Assembly (NCBI RefSeq): GCF_013112245.1
Contig: NZ_WVRN01000001.1
Location: 413,001-477,000, forward strand
Length of the DNA: 64,000 nt
Source of the DNA: Ruegeria sp. HKCCD4315
Lineage (GTDB): Bacteria > Pseudomonadota > Alphaproteobacteria > Rhodobacterales > Rhodobacteraceae
Direction of reading: 5' to 3'
Under the pieces are notes generated by a model. The model was not told where the DNA came from, ran no database searches, and was given only the letters and a program-made list of their open reading frames with translations. Below, piece after piece: positions 8,258 to 18,561 of this stretch. Position numbers and translations under genes: made by a program. The first letter of the stretch is position 1, and each line of letters begins with the position of its first letter.

Positions 8258-9799
8258 TCAGGAGCGGCGCAGGGCGCGTTTGAACTCGGAAAGTTTGAAT
8301 GCGCCCAAGAGGTGGCCCAGGCCGAAGTAAGAAGCCGCAGCGACCATAATCAGGACAAGCAGCGCCAGATATCTCCAACCGGGAACACTCAACGTCCAAC
8401 CAAACGCCAGAAGCGCCGCATACAAGACCACGCCCATGCCAATTGAGGCCAGCACGATCCGACCCGCGCGCTGTTTGAACCGGTCATCGAACCGGGCTTC
8501 GCCTCCCATGTTGCGCGCGCCTATGGCCAACAGAACGACCATGGCCCAACCCGCTGTTGATGCAGCAATGGCGGGGGCGATCCAGCCCACAAGCGGGAAG
8601 AGGCCAAACGCCAAAGCCGCATTCACAATCATTGCCACAACAGCATAGTGAAACGGAGAACGCGTATTCTCGCGTGCGAAATACAGAGGCTGCAGCAGTT
8701 TTTGCAGCATGAAGGCAGGTAGTCCGATGCCATAGATGGCAACGGCCAGCGCTGTGGCTGTGGTATCTTCAGAGGTGAATTGCCCCCGTTCGAACAGAAC
8801 CGAGACCAGCGGGTTCGGGATGACCAGAAACGCCACGGTCGAAGGCAGGGTCAGCAGCAACATGAACTCTCCGGCACGGGAAAACGCGTTGCGCGCACCT
8901 TCTTTGTCTTCGGCGCGCAGACGGCGTGACAGGTCGGGCAGCAGAACAATACCGATGGCGATACCAACCACGCCAAGCGGCAGTTGGTACAGTCGATCTG
9001 CCGCAAACAGCCAGCTCACGGCCTTTTCGGTTTTCGACGCCACCAATTGGCCGACCACCAGATTGACCTGCGTGACCCCCATCGCCAGAGCTGCGGGGAC
9101 CGCGATGCGGACCATCCTACGCATCTCGGGCGTGAGTTTAGGCAGGCCGGGCCGAATGCGGATACCTGCCCGTTCCGTTGCAACCCAGACCAGCGCCAAT
9201 TGAGCGATACCTGCAGCCGGAATAACCGAGATCAGCCACCGAATGACCTCGCCGCCTGAAAGGGCTCCGGCGATCAGCGCCGTACAGGCAAAGATGTTCA
9301 ACAAAACCGGTGCGGCAGCTGCGGCCGCGAACCGCCCCGTCGCATTCAGGACACCGGAGAATAGCGCGGCCAGAGACATGAACAGGATGTAAGGAAAGAC
9401 GACATAGCCATAGTCCACCGCCAAATCGAACCGCTCATCACCATAGAAACCTTCGGCTGTCAGCCAAACCAGACCGGGCATGAACACCAGCGCCAGCCCA
9501 ACCAGTGCCAAAACGGCCAGCGCCAACAGGTTGAACGCATCCTGCGCAAAGCCCTGCGGATTCTCGTCTGCTTCCAGCCGCTTTGAGAACATGGGCACGA
9601 AGGCCGCGTTAAAGGCACCCTCGGCAAAAAAGCGGCGGAACATGTTCGGCAGGCGGAAGGCCGCGACAAACGCGTCCATCACCGGCCCGGGGCCGATTAG
9701 CGCGGTCAGCAGAATTTCCCGCAGAAATCCCAGAATGCGGCTGGCGAGTGTCCAGAAGCCAACCGTGAAAAAGCCCGAAATCAACCGGATTTGCTTCAT
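8258..9799 (-). CDS. murJ: Lipid II flippase MurJ
   Basis: Inner-membrane MOP-superfamily flippase, 513 residues with about 14 transmembrane helices, that moves lipid II to the periplasmic face for peptidoglycan synthesis. Diagnostic stretches are LASRILGFLREILLTALIG near the N-terminus, VMDAFVAAFRLPNMFRRFFAEGAF, and VLFERGQFTSEDT in the second half. It follows glnD with a 4-base overlap; a glnD-murJ pairing is usual in alphaproteobacteria. Confidence 0.97.
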   Translation of the reverse strand: MKQIRLISGFFTVGFWTLASRILGFLREILLTALIGPGPVMDAFVAAFRLPNMFRRFFAEGAFNAAFVPMFSKRLEADENPQGFAQDAFNLLALAVLALVGLALVFMPGLVWLTAEGFYGDERFDLAVDYGYVVFPYILFMSLAALFSGVLNATGRFAAAAAAPVLLNIFACTALIAGALSGGEVIRWLISVIPAAGIAQLALVWVATERAGIRIRPGLPKLTPEMRRMVRIAVPAALAMGVTQVNLVVGQLVASKTEKAVSWLFAADRLYQLPLGVVGIAIGIVLLPDLSRRLRAEDKEGARNAFSRAGEFMLLLTLPSTVAFLVIPNPLVSVLFERGQFTSEDTTATALAVAIYGIGLPAFMLQKLLQPLYFARENTRSPFHYAVVAMIVNAALAFGLFPLVGWIAPAIAASTAGWAMVVLLAIGARNMGGEARFDDRFKQRAGRIVLASIGMGVVLYAALLAFGWTLSVPGWRYLALLVLIMVAAASYFGLGHLLGAFKLSEFKRALRRS

Positions 9800-12615
9800 G
9801 AGGCTGCACGCTCGGCACCCTCGGTGATCGCCTTGCGCAACTTCGCCTCAAGGCCGCGCTGTTTGCTTTCCGAATGGTATTTCAGTCCGAACATGTCCTT
9901 GACGTAAAAGGCGTCCACTACCTGTTCTCCGTAGGTCGCAATTACGGCATTCGCAATATACACATTCGCCGCCGCCAACGTCCGGGTCAGGTCATAAAGC
10001 AGACCAGGGCGGTCGCGCGTATCAACTTCGATGATCGTGTAGATTTCGGACCCTTCATTGTCGAAAGTGATATGGGTCGGCACGTTGAAGGCCCGTTCGC
10101 GTTTCTTGATCTTGTCACGCGATTTCAGGGCTTCCTTGGCAACCACTTCGCCGCGCAGTGTCTTGTGGATCATCTGCGTCAGGCGGGGCAGGCGCGCGGC
10201 TTCGAAAGGACGTCCTTCAGCGTCCTGAATCCAAAACGCATCCGTGACGTAACCGTCTTTGGTTGTGTAACTGCGGGCATCCACGACGTTTGCGCCGACA
10301 AGGGCCAATGCCCCGGCAATGCGGGCAAAAATCCCTGGATGGTCGCCCATTGCAAAGCAAGCCCGCGTTGCGTCGCGATCTTCGTCAGGTTCAAGCCTGA
10401 TCTCCATCGCGCCCGGATCACCACTTTGGTCCAGTGCGTGCAGCATCTCAGCAAACTCGACATGCGTCGCCAGATTGAGGCCCTGCCAATACGGATCGTA
10501 GTGACGCGCTGTTTCAGTTTTGAGGTCTGACTTGGACCAGCCCGCCAATTCCGTGCGAAGTGCTTTCTTAGCCTCAGCCCCGCGATTGGCGCGGTTGAGG
10601 TCTTCCATACCAGTTTCCAGCGCACGCTTGGTTTCTGCGTGCAAGGCGCGCAGCAAGGTGGCTTTCCAATTGTTCCAGGTGTTGGGGCCGACGCCGCGAA
10701 TGTCACAGACGGTGAGAACGGTCAGCAGATCCAGCCGTTTGACCGTTTGAACGGCCTTGGCAAAATCACGAACAGTTCGCGGGTCCGAAATATCGCGTTT
10801 TTGCGCCATGTCTGACATCAGCAGGTGATACCGGACCAGCCATTCAACCGTTTCCGACTCTGATTTGCTCAGCCCCAATCGCGGGGCCACTTTGCGCGCG
10901 ATCTGTGCACCCAGGATCGAATGATCCTCGGGCCGACCTTTGGCAATGTCGTGCAGGAGTAACGCGACATACAGCACTTTTCGATTGACCCCGCGCTCAA
11001 GGATCGAAGAGGCAAGCGGCAGGGACTCCACCAGTTCTCCGCGTTCGATCTGGGCAAGGTTGATGATGCACTGGATGGTATGCTCGTCCACCGTATAGCT
11101 GTGATACATGTTGAACTGCATCATCGCCACGATGTGTTCGAACTCGGGCAAAAAGGCCGACAGGACACCCAATTCGTTCATCCGTCGCAAAGCACGTTCC
11201 GGGTTGCCGTGTTTCAGCAAAAGATCCAGAAAAATGCGCTTGGCTTCTTTGTCGTTGCGCATTTCATCGTCGATCAGATGCAGGTTGGCGCTAACCAGCC
11301 GCATCGCGTCGGGATGGATCAACATGCCGGTGCGCAGCCCTTCTTCGAACAAACGCAGAAGGTTCAGTTTGTCCAGCAGGAATGTTTCCGGGTCCGCCAC
11401 GTCCAGACGTCCGTGGATCACTTTGTACCCGGCCTTTACTCTTGGGCTTCTGCGGAAAATACGCTCCAACAACGGCGCGCTTTTCATGTGGAGCGCTTCG
11501 AGCTTGGTCAGGAAGATCCGTGTCAGTTCACCGACCCGAGTTGCCTCGCGGAAGTAGCGCTGCATGAAGACCTCGACCGCCCGTCGCCCGGCGCGATCCT
11601 CGTAACCCATGCGCGCGGCCACTTCGACCTGCATGTCAAACGTCAGTTGCTCGGTGGCGCGGCCCGTCACCAGATGCAGATGCGATCGCACGGCCCACAG
11701 GAACTCTTCGGCCTGAACAAAGGTCTCGAACTCTTCCGGGGTGAACAGACCCAGAGGAACGAGTTCTGCCACGTCCTGCACGCCATAGACATATTTTGCG
11801 ATCCAATAGAGCGATTGAAGGTCACGCAGACCGCCTTTGCCTTCTTTCACATTGGGTTCGACCATGTAGCGCTCACCTTGTTTCAGGTGGCGTTCGTCGC
11901 GTTCTTTCAGCTTGGCTTCGATGAATTCGCGTTCGGTTCCTTTGAACAAATCGCTTTTCAGACGTTGGTCCAGCTCGTCCGCCAACGCCTTGTCACCGGC
12001 CAGATAGCGTTGTTCCAACATGGCGGTGCGGATCGTGAAATCCTCGGCGCCCAGCCGCAAGCAGTCTTTGATCGTACGAGAGGAATGGCCGACTTTCAGC
12101 CGCAAGTCCCACAGAATGTAGAGCATCGATTCGATGACGCTCTCGGCCCAGGCTGTGATTTTGTAGGGGGTTAGGAACAGCAGGTCGACGTCCGAAGATG
12201 GCGCCATTTCCCCGCGCCCGTATCCGCCAACGGCCAAAACCGCAATCTTTTCGCCTTGGGTGGGCGTCGCAAGCGGATGTAGGCGTGTGCTGGACACCAG
12301 CATCGCCGTACCGACCAGCTGATCCGTTAGATAGGTGTAGGACCGCGTCAGTGCGCGCGCCGCAAAGGGTTGTTTGCCAAAGGCTTCGGCAATAGCAGCG
12401 CGCCCGGCCTTTTGCGCGTCGCGCAGAATACGCACCGTTTCAGCCCGCATTTTGCTGTTGTCTGTGCATGACTCAAACGCCAGCGCCAGCGCGTCATTGA
12501 CGCTGGCACTGTCGAAGATGTCTTCAGCGGGGCAGATTAACGAGGTTTCAGGCACAGGGCTGGCGCCCGGCAGATCAGAAGCCGGCGCCAGAGAAGCTTT
12601 GTGGGGCAGGGTCAA
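9796..12615 (-). CDS. glnD: [Protein-PII] uridylyltransferase / uridylyl-removing enzyme GlnD
   Basis: Nitrogen-status sensor that uridylylates PII (GlnB/GlnK) when glutamine is low and removes UMP when it is high. The protein has 939 residues. Domains in order are a nucleotidyltransferase (AVGGYGRGEMAPSSDVDLLFL), a GlnE-type helical region, an HD hydrolase (LLHDIAKGRPEDHS), and two C-terminal ACT domains (FARIAGALALVGANVVDARS; DRPGLLYDLTRTLAAANVYI). The start is a TTG (12613-12615), six bases after AGGTGG, giving a 41-base overlap with the upstream lipoprotein gene. A later GTG lacks a ribosome-binding site. Confidence 0.96.
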   Translation of the reverse strand: MTLPHKASLAPASDLPGASPVPETSLICPAEDIFDSASVNDALALAFESCTDNSKMRAETVRILRDAQKAGRAAIAEAFGKQPFAARALTRSYTYLTDQLVGTAMLVSSTRLHPLATPTQGEKIAVLAVGGYGRGEMAPSSDVDLLFLTPYKITAWAESVIESMLYILWDLRLKVGHSSRTIKDCLRLGAEDFTIRTAMLEQRYLAGDKALADELDQRLKSDLFKGTEREFIEAKLKERDERHLKQGERYMVEPNVKEGKGGLRDLQSLYWIAKYVYGVQDVAELVPLGLFTPEEFETFVQAEEFLWAVRSHLHLVTGRATEQLTFDMQVEVAARMGYEDRAGRRAVEVFMQRYFREATRVGELTRIFLTKLEALHMKSAPLLERIFRRSPRVKAGYKVIHGRLDVADPETFLLDKLNLLRLFEEGLRTGMLIHPDAMRLVSANLHLIDDEMRNDKEAKRIFLDLLLKHGNPERALRRMNELGVLSAFLPEFEHIVAMMQFNMYHSYTVDEHTIQCIINLAQIERGELVESLPLASSILERGVNRKVLYVALLLHDIAKGRPEDHSILGAQIARKVAPRLGLSKSESETVEWLVRYHLLMSDMAQKRDISDPRTVRDFAKAVQTVKRLDLLTVLTVCDIRGVGPNTWNNWKATLLRALHAETKRALETGMEDLNRANRGAEAKKALRTELAGWSKSDLKTETARHYDPYWQGLNLATHVEFAEMLHALDQSGDPGAMEIRLEPDEDRDATRACFAMGDHPGIFARIAGALALVGANVVDARSYTTKDGYVTDAFWIQDAEGRPFEAARLPRLTQMIHKTLRGEVVAKEALKSRDKIKKRERAFNVPTHITFDNEGSEIYTIIEVDTRDRPGLLYDLTRTLAAANVYIANAVIATYGEQVVDAFYVKDMFGLKYHSESKQRGLEAKLRKAITEGAERAAS

Positions 12616-13747
12616 TCACAACCACCTGTTTGTTCTGGATCGTGGCCACGGCCAGACCGCGTTCGTTGGTGCCGTTCGGACGCAGGCGGAATATGCCGCC
12701 AACGCCCTGGAAACCGGCGTTCTGAGTCAGGGCTGCAGAGGTCAGAGCATCGGATTTGCCCTGGCTGACCAACGCGCCGATGGCTGCGATACCGTCATAG
12801 GCCAACCCGCTGATCGGATGGGGCGCTTCGCCGTATGTCGCGTTGTAACGTTGACGATATGCCTGAGCCTTGGATGGATCAGGCAGAGCGAACCATCCCC
12901 CTTGTACGCCCGGCAGTTCCAACGTCTGTGGCGGAATATCCCAGCGCGTCAAGCCGATAAATTGCGTGGTTGCGGGCGAAACACCTGCCTCAGGCAGCAA
13001 TTGCGAAAACAATGGCAATGCACCGGCCGTTGTGGCCGTCAGGAAAATCGAATCGGCTCCTGTCGAATCAACCGTGGCTTTGATCGTTGGCACCGAGTTG
13101 ATAACACCCTGCTGCGAGCGGTCGTAGCCAACAGTACCGGCGTTGTTGACCCGGCTGCTGGCCAGCGCGTTGGCAATCGCAGCCTGGCCCAACTGACCGG
13201 CCGCGTCGTTGCTGTGCACGATCACCGTATTGGCCTTGCCCTGGCTGCCTGCAAAGCTCACCAGCCGGTTCGCTGTGTTGTCGAAGGTCGGGCCCAGAAC
13301 AAAGACGTTGCCGCCTGCGATGCTGGTATTATTCGAAAACGAAAGAACGTTGACGTTGTTACTCAATACCGCCAATCCGGCGGCATTTGCAGCTTGCGCA
13401 TAGACCGGGCCGATAATGATCTTGGCACCATCCGCAACGGCTTGCTGGGCCACGGCGGTTGCCGTGTTCGGGTTTCCGGCAGTGTCATAAACGCGCAAGT
13501 CAATTGTCACGTTGGGCAGATCAGACATTGCCAGACGCGCTGCATTTTCCAGGCTTTGCGCCAATGCCGCATCGCCTGACTGGCCAGATCCGCTGGGCAC
13601 AAGCAAGGCCACCGGAACCGGAGCAGAAGTATTGATCGACGGTCCACCTCCAAGGCCGCCCGGTTCACAGGCGGCCAGAAACGCTGCGGTTGTCAGGGCA
13701 GCGGCGGCTTTCGCCAACTTGCTAACGGGCTTGCAAACGGTGAACAT
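12575..13747 (-). CDS. LpoA-like lipoprotein (penicillin-binding protein activator family)
   Basis: A 390-residue lipoprotein. The signal peptide ends in the lipobox LAAC (Cys27), so it is predicted to be membrane-anchored. The rest is a type 1 periplasmic-binding fold (Peripla_BP_6-like): VALLVPSGSGQSGDAALAQSLENAARLA, IIIGPVYAQAANAAG, GLAYDGIAAIGALV. In E. coli the equivalent domain of LpoA (YraM) activates PBP1a, and the neighbouring rsmI-yraN genes match the E. coli yraL-yraM-yraN order. Activation of a PBP here is inferred, not shown. It overlaps glnD. Confidence 0.8.
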   Translation of the reverse strand: MFTVCKPVSKLAKAAAALTTAAFLAACEPGGLGGGPSINTSAPVPVALLVPSGSGQSGDAALAQSLENAARLAMSDLPNVTIDLRVYDTAGNPNTATAVAQQAVADGAKIIIGPVYAQAANAAGLAVLSNNVNVLSFSNNTSIAGGNVFVLGPTFDNTANRLVSFAGSQGKANTVIVHSNDAAGQLGQAAIANALASSRVNNAGTVGYDRSQQGVINSVPTIKATVDSTGADSIFLTATTAGALPLFSQLLPEAGVSPATTQFIGLTRWDIPPQTLELPGVQGGWFALPDPSKAQAYRQRYNATYGEAPHPISGLAYDGIAAIGALVSQGKSDALTSAALTQNAGFQGVGGIFRLRPNGTNERGLAVATIQNKQVVVIDPAPQSFSGAGF

Positions 13748-13835
13748 CTAAATGAAAACTCCCTGATCCGACGGCTATGAATGCCTCTGTTCTGTCGAGC
13801 CGCGATAATAAACGTCACGCTGTGAGGGTCCAGCT

Positions 13836-14690
13836 TTGAATTTCCAAAAGATCAGATTGGCTGCGGGCCTGTATTTTGTTGCCACTCCGATTGGAACCGC
13901 GCGCGACATTACGCTCAGGGCCTTGGATGTTCTGGCATCAGCCGACGTGATCGCAGCGGAAGACACCCGCAGTTTGCGGCGTTTGATGGAGATTCACGGC
14001 ATCCCACTCGAGGGGCGCCGGATTCAAGCCTATCATGACCACAGCGGCGCAGGTGCGCGCGATAAACTCATGCAGGCATTGGCGCAGGGGCAATCGGTTG
14101 CCTATGCGTCCGAGGCGGGAATGCCGCTGATTGCGGATCCGGGCTATGATCTGGGCAAGCAGGCGGCTGAGGCCGGGCACATGGTGACCTGCGCCCCCGG
14201 TGCGTCGGCTGCCTTGACATCGCTGACCTTGGCAGGTCTTCCGACAGACGCTTTCTTTTTCGCAGGGTTTTTGCCCAATGCATCCGGGGCACGCCGCGCC
14301 CGGATTGAGGCATTGAAGGACATTCCCGGCACGCTTGTGTTCTACGAATCCCCAAAACGTGTCTCCACCAGCTTGTCAGATCTGGCCATGGTTCTGGGGG
14401 CGGATCGACAGGCAGCGCTATGTCGCGAATTGACCAAGAAGTTCGAAGAGATCCGCCGTGGCACCCTCGCGGAATTGGCCGAAGATTATAAAGGCAAGTC
14501 AGTCAAAGGTGAAATCGTTGTGCTGGTCGATCGCGGCCATTCGCAAAGCGTTAATGAATCCGATGTAGAAGAGGCACTGAAGCGAGCGTTGGAAAGCCAC
14601 TCGGTTCGGGATGCGGCGGATCTTGTTTCAAAAATGTATGACCTGCCGCGCCGACCGATTTACCAGAAAGCTCTGAAGCTGGGAAAATGA
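13836..14690 (+). CDS. rsmI: 16S rRNA (cytidine1402-2'-O)-methyltransferase RsmI
   Basis: SAM-dependent tetrapyrrole-methylase-fold enzyme of 284 residues that 2'-O-methylates C1402 of 16S rRNA. Motifs are LYFVATPIGTARDITLRALDVL, AAEDTRSLRRLM, YASEAGMPLIADPGYDL and VTCAPGASAALTSLTLAGLP. The start is TTG (13836-13838), seven bases after GAGGG; no in-frame ATG exists before the conserved N-terminus. Divergent from the lpoA-like gene; yraN follows 4 bases after the stop. Confidence 0.95.
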   Translation: MNFQKIRLAAGLYFVATPIGTARDITLRALDVLASADVIAAEDTRSLRRLMEIHGIPLEGRRIQAYHDHSGAGARDKLMQALAQGQSVAYASEAGMPLIADPGYDLGKQAAEAGHMVTCAPGASAALTSLTLAGLPTDAFFFAGFLPNASGARRARIEALKDIPGTLVFYESPKRVSTSLSDLAMVLGADRQAALCRELTKKFEEIRRGTLAELAEDYKGKSVKGEIVVLVDRGHSQSVNESDVEEALKRALESHSVRDAADLVSKMYDLPRRPIYQKALKLGK

Positions 14691-14694
14691 TGAC

Positions 14695-15066
14695 ATGGGT
14701 CGGCGGACAAATCAGGGCTCTGTTTCCTACCACGCCGGGCAGGCGGCAGAGCTTCGGGTTGCTGAGGATTATGAGCGCCGTGGCATGGCCATTCTGCATA
14801 GACGCTGGCGCGGCGCGGGTGGTGAAATCGATCTGATCGCGCGCAACGGGGCTGGGCTTGTGTTCATCGAAGTCAAGAAAAGCAGTAGTTTTGAAAAGGC
14901 GGCGGCTCGGATCAGCGCCAAGCAGATTGATCGAATCTACGCCTCAGCTGCTCAGTTTCTAGAGAAAGAGCCAAACGGGCAACTCACCGAAGTGCGCTTT
15001 GACGCAGCTCTGGTGGATGGGTCTGGCGCAGTTCAAATCATCGAAAACGCCTTTGGTCACAACTAA
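14695..15066 (+). CDS. YraN / UPF0102 family nuclease-fold protein
   Basis: A 123-residue protein with the restriction-endonuclease-like fold of the YraN family. Hallmarks are AAELRVAEDYERRGMAILHRRWRGAGGEIDLIARNG and VFIEVKKSSSFEKAAARI, which give the E...D...ExK active-site pattern. The biological role is unresolved for the family. It is tightly coupled to rsmI (4-base gap), the standard arrangement. Confidence 0.9.
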   Translation: MGRRTNQGSVSYHAGQAAELRVAEDYERRGMAILHRRWRGAGGEIDLIARNGAGLVFIEVKKSSSFEKAAARISAKQIDRIYASAAQFLEKEPNGQLTEVRFDAALVDGSGAVQIIENAFGHN

Positions 15067-15127
15067 GCCCCATTGAACCCCAGGGCCTGCTGGGCCATGT
15101 ATCTGGCGTGAAACTGAGGGACACGCC

Positions 15128-16060
15128 ATGAAAATCGCCTTTCAAATGGACCCGATTGGGGCCGTGGACATCAACGCCGACAGCTCATTCCGACTGGCGG
15201 AAGAGGCGCAGACGCGCGGGCATTCGTTGTTTTTCTACGGGCCGGATCAACTGGCTTATCAGGAGGGCCGCATCACGGCGCGTGGCCACGACATGACAGT
15301 GCAGCGGGTCGCAGGTGATCCGGCCGTCTTGGGACCCGAACGCGAGGTTGATCTGGCTGATTTCGATGTGGTCTGGTTGCGACAGGACCCTCCGTTTGAC
15401 ATGCACTACATCACGTCCACGCATTTGCTGGATCGTCTCAAGGGTCAGACGCTGGTGGTCAACGATCCGTTCTGGGTGCGCAATTATCCAGAAAAGCTGC
15501 TGGTGCTGGATTTCCCTGACCTGACACCGCCAACAACGATTGCGCGTGATCTGCAAACGATCAAAGCGTTCAAGGAAAAGCACGGCGATATCATCCTTAA
15601 GCCGCTCTACGGCAATGGCGGCGCAGGCGTGTTCCGACTGGACGCCAATGACCGCAACCTAACATCTCTGCACGAGCTGTTCACCGGCTTCTCGCGTGAG
15701 CCTCTGATCGTGCAGAAATTTCTGCCCGACGTCAGCAATGGCGATAAGCGGGTGATTTTAGTTGATGGTGAGCCCGTTGGCGCGATCAACCGGGTTCCTG
15801 CTGCTGGCGAAACGCGATCCAACATGCATGTGGGCGGGCGTCCGGAAAAGATTGGTCTGTCAGAGCGTGATCTTAAGATTTGCGCAGCAATTGGCCCGCT
15901 GCTTAAAGAAAAAGGTCAGATCTTTGTCGGGATCGACGTCATTGGAGACTATCTGACCGAGATCAACGTGACCTCCCCCACCGGCATTCAAGAGCTTGAG
16001 CGCTTTGATGGCGTCAACATCGCCGAAAAAATCTGGCAGGCCATCGAAGCCAAGATCTAA
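15128..16060 (+). CDS. gshB: Glutathione synthetase
   Basis: ATP-grasp ligase of 310 residues joining gamma-glutamylcysteine and glycine. It begins [28 protein letters not shown] and contains [32 protein letters not shown] and the C-terminal [20 protein letters not shown], all typical of bacterial GshB. The stop overlaps that of convergent comM in the bases CTAA (16057-16060). It follows yraN after a short gap. Confidence 0.97.
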   Translation: MKIAFQMDPIGAVDINADSSFRLAEEAQTRGHSLFFYGPDQLAYQEGRITARGHDMTVQRVAGDPAVLGPEREVDLADFDVVWLRQDPPFDMHYITSTHLLDRLKGQTLVVNDPFWVRNYPEKLLVLDFPDLTPPTTIARDLQTIKAFKEKHGDIILKPLYGNGGAGVFRLDANDRNLTSLHELFTGFSREPLIVQKFLPDVSNGDKRVILVDGEPVGAINRVPAAGETRSNMHVGGRPEKIGLSERDLKICAAIGPLLKEKGQIFVGIDVIGDYLTEINVTSPTGIQELERFDGVNIAEKIWQAIEAKI

Positions 16061-17571
16061 GCCATGACCCGGGCGCTGATGCGAAAGCTCAGCGCCTCGG
16101 CTACGTGCGCTCTGCGCACGTTTGTGGATGCTTCCAAATCGGCAATTGTGCGCGCCACGCGAAGAATGCGATGAAACGCGCGGGCGGACAGGCCAAACCG
16201 GTCTGCCGCTTTCAGCAACAGCTCTTTACCTTCGGCATCGGGTGTTGCGATCTCTTCCAGAACCTTCCCTTCTGCATCCGCGTTTTGGCGCATATGTGGG
16301 GTGTCTTGAAATCGGTTCGCCTGAATGGCGCGGGCGTTTTGGACCCGTACAGCAACTGTAGCGGAGCTGTCGCCGGATGGCGGCAAATCAAGATCAGTGA
16401 ATTCCACCGGCGGTACTTCAATCCTCAGGTCGAACCTGTCCATCAACGGCCCTGATATGCGGTTCAAATAGTCCTCACCACAGCCCGGCGCGCGTGAGCA
16501 GGCACGAGAGGGGTCCGTCAGATAGCCGCATTTGCAAGGGTTGGCTGCGGCCACCAGCATGAACCGGCAGGGATACTTCACATGCGCATTTGCGCGCGCC
16601 ACCATAACCTCGCCGGTTTCGATGGGCTGGCGCAAGGTTTCCAGAACAGTGCGTGGAAACTCAGGAAATTCATCCATGAACAGCACGCCGTTATGAGCCA
16701 GCGAAATCTCACCGGGTTTTGCGCCTTTGCCGCCCCCGACGATTGCGGCCATGGATGCCGTATGATGGGGCTCGCGAAAAGGGCGCGTGCGATTGATGCC
16801 GCCTTCGTCCAGCAAACCGCACAAGGACTGGATCATCGAGGTCTCTAAAGCCTCAACTGCGGTCAGGGGGGGCAAGATTCCGGGCAGCCGCGCGGCCAGC
16901 ATGGATTTACCCGATCCCGGCGTTCCGATCATGATCAGGTGATGACGTCCTGCGGCAGCGATCTCCAGGGCGCGTTTGGCGCGTTCCTGCCCTTTTACAT
17001 CGCGCAGATCCCGCGCGCTGGGCGTCAGGTTCACCTCGCCGGGCTGGGCGGCTGGTAGGGGGGATTGGCCCGAGAAATGGCGCACAACATCGCCCAGAGA
17101 CCCCGCGCCGATCACCTGCGTTGCGTCAACCCATGCCGCCTCGGCGCTGGAGGCGCGGGGGCAGAGCAACATACGATCATCAGACGCCGCCGTCATCGCC
17201 GCGGGCAGGGCACCGACCACCGGGACCAGAGAACCGTCGAGTGAAAGCTCTCCCAAAGCTACGGTGCTTTCAGCGGCGTCGGCTGGAATGATCTCTAGGG
17301 CCGACAGCAGCGCGACGGCTATGGGTAGGTCGAAATGGCTGCCTTCTTTGGGTAGGTCGGCGGGGGACAGGTTGATGGTGATCCGCTTTGAGGGCAAGGC
17401 GATTGCCATCGCGCTCAGCGCGCTGCGCACGCGATCACGGGCTTCGGATACCGCCTTGTCTGGCAGGCCCACGATGGAAAAGGCGGGCAGGCCGGGGGAT
17501 ACGGCGCACTGCACTTCGACAGGGCGGGCATCTACCCCTTGGAAGGCAACGGTATGTGCACGAGCGACCAT
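16057..17571 (-). CDS. comM: YifB/ComM-type Mg-chelatase-like AAA+ ATPase
   Basis: A 504-residue AAA+ protein. The N-terminal domain resembles the Lon protease domain fold ([32 protein letters not shown]). A Mg-chelatase AAA domain follows with Walker [17 protein letters not shown] and Walker [13 protein letters not shown], then a C-terminal Mg_chelatase_C region. A four-Cys group ([19 protein letters not shown]) could bind zinc. ComM homologues act as a branch-migration helicase in natural transformation; that role here is inferred. Convergent with gshB. Confidence 0.92.
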   Translation of the reverse strand: MVARAHTVAFQGVDARPVEVQCAVSPGLPAFSIVGLPDKAVSEARDRVRSALSAMAIALPSKRITINLSPADLPKEGSHFDLPIAVALLSALEIIPADAAESTVALGELSLDGSLVPVVGALPAAMTAASDDRMLLCPRASSAEAAWVDATQVIGAGSLGDVVRHFSGQSPLPAAQPGEVNLTPSARDLRDVKGQERAKRALEIAAAGRHHLIMIGTPGSGKSMLAARLPGILPPLTAVEALETSMIQSLCGLLDEGGINRTRPFREPHHTASMAAIVGGGKGAKPGEISLAHNGVLFMDEFPEFPRTVLETLRQPIETGEVMVARANAHVKYPCRFMLVAAANPCKCGYLTDPSRACSRAPGCGEDYLNRISGPLMDRFDLRIEVPPVEFTDLDLPPSGDSSATVAVRVQNARAIQANRFQDTPHMRQNADAEGKVLEEIATPDAEGKELLLKAADRFGLSARAFHRILRVARTIADLEASTNVRRAHVAEALSFRISARVMA

Positions 17572-17618
17572 GGCAGTCCTGTTCTTGGTTAACGGGACGT
17601 TGCTGCCATGGTTGTGGT

Positions 17619-18503
17619 TTAAGAGTCGTTAACGGATGCGCGCAAGGCGGTGAATTTGGGCCACGCGCCGGGGTCAGCCACAGTTTTGTCGCGGCAGAAT
17701 GGATTGCAGAACCCCCAGCATTGGCCATCCAATTCCAGAAAATCCGCAACCGGTCTGCCGGAATACGGACAAGCCTCGTTGAGGGAAGGGCCGCCTGATA
17801 CCGGTTTGGCGTTCGAGTCCCCTCCGACCGGCCAGGGCATCGATGACAACTCTTGCGGATAGGGGAATGGGTCATACTGAACTGTCATACCCATTGCGCG
17901 CCATTGTCTGACGGCTGGGTCCGACAGGAGGTCTAAACAATAGGCCCGGTTCGCCTCGGACACGGGCAGCCCATAGCCGATGATCCGTGCTGCGACGGGC
18001 GTGTAGAACACATCTGCCAGCGAATAGGTGCCGAACAACGGACCGTCTTGCGCACCCGAGATACGCCGCGCGTGTGCCCAGAGTGTCTCAATCCGTTCAA
18101 GATCTGCCAGCGTTCCAGAAGACGGAACAAATCCTTTCCAAACGTGCCGCAACTGCATTGCGCATTGGCCGCGCAGGGCGCTGAACCCTGCAACCATCTC
18201 AGCGCAAAGCCAGCGGGCGGTTGCTCGTGCGGCGGGATCTTCAGGCCACAATTGCGCGTCTGGGTGACGCTCGGCCAGCGTTTCGGCCATGGCCAGGCTT
18301 TCGCCCAAAACCGTTCCCTCGGGCAGGCGCAGCGCGGGAACCAGACGGGCTGGGGCCAGCGGTTCCATGTCTTGTTTCATGCTGCCCGAGTACAGGCCAA
18401 TCATGTGGCTGCGGTAAGGCAGATTGAATTTCTCAAGCATCAACCACCCGCGCATGGACCAACTGGAGAAGAGGCGGTCACCGATATACAGATCATAAGT
18501 CAT
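17619..18503 (-). CDS. Glutathione S-transferase with C-terminal Cys-rich (TRASH/YHS-like) tail
   Basis: A 294-residue protein starting MTYDLYIGDRLFSSWSMRGWLMLEKF, a GST N-terminal thioredoxin fold with Ser in the catalytic region, followed by the helical GST domain. After residue 235 there is an extra tail beginning ACPYSGRPVADFLELDGQ and continuing CWGFCNPFCRDK. Its spacing recalls YHS/TRASH metal-binding modules (C..SG, then GFC..FC, then VADP). The long reading to 18605 is rejected because it runs into the phosphatase gene. Whether the tail binds a metal is inference. Confidence 0.8.
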   Translation of the reverse strand: MTYDLYIGDRLFSSWSMRGWLMLEKFNLPYRSHMIGLYSGSMKQDMEPLAPARLVPALRLPEGTVLGESLAMAETLAERHPDAQLWPEDPAARATARWLCAEMVAGFSALRGQCAMQLRHVWKGFVPSSGTLADLERIETLWAHARRISGAQDGPLFGTYSLADVFYTPVAARIIGYGLPVSEANRAYCLDLLSDPAVRQWRAMGMTVQYDPFPYPQELSSMPWPVGGDSNAKPVSGGPSLNEACPYSGRPVADFLELDGQCWGFCNPFCRDKTVADPGAWPKFTALRASVNDS

Positions 18504-18561
18504 GCATGAACGATGCCGCAGGCCGGTGGCCCAGTAAAACAGTGATTTGTGCGGGGTCAGT

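Noticed and set aside
11080..12174. 364-codon open frame on the plus strand
   Set aside because: Antisense shadow of glnD; high-GC codon bias keeps the complementary frame open.
17619..17633. TTAA-N6-TTAAC resembling a CtrA site
   Set aside because: The gap is 6 rather than the required 7 bases, and it overlaps a stop codon region.
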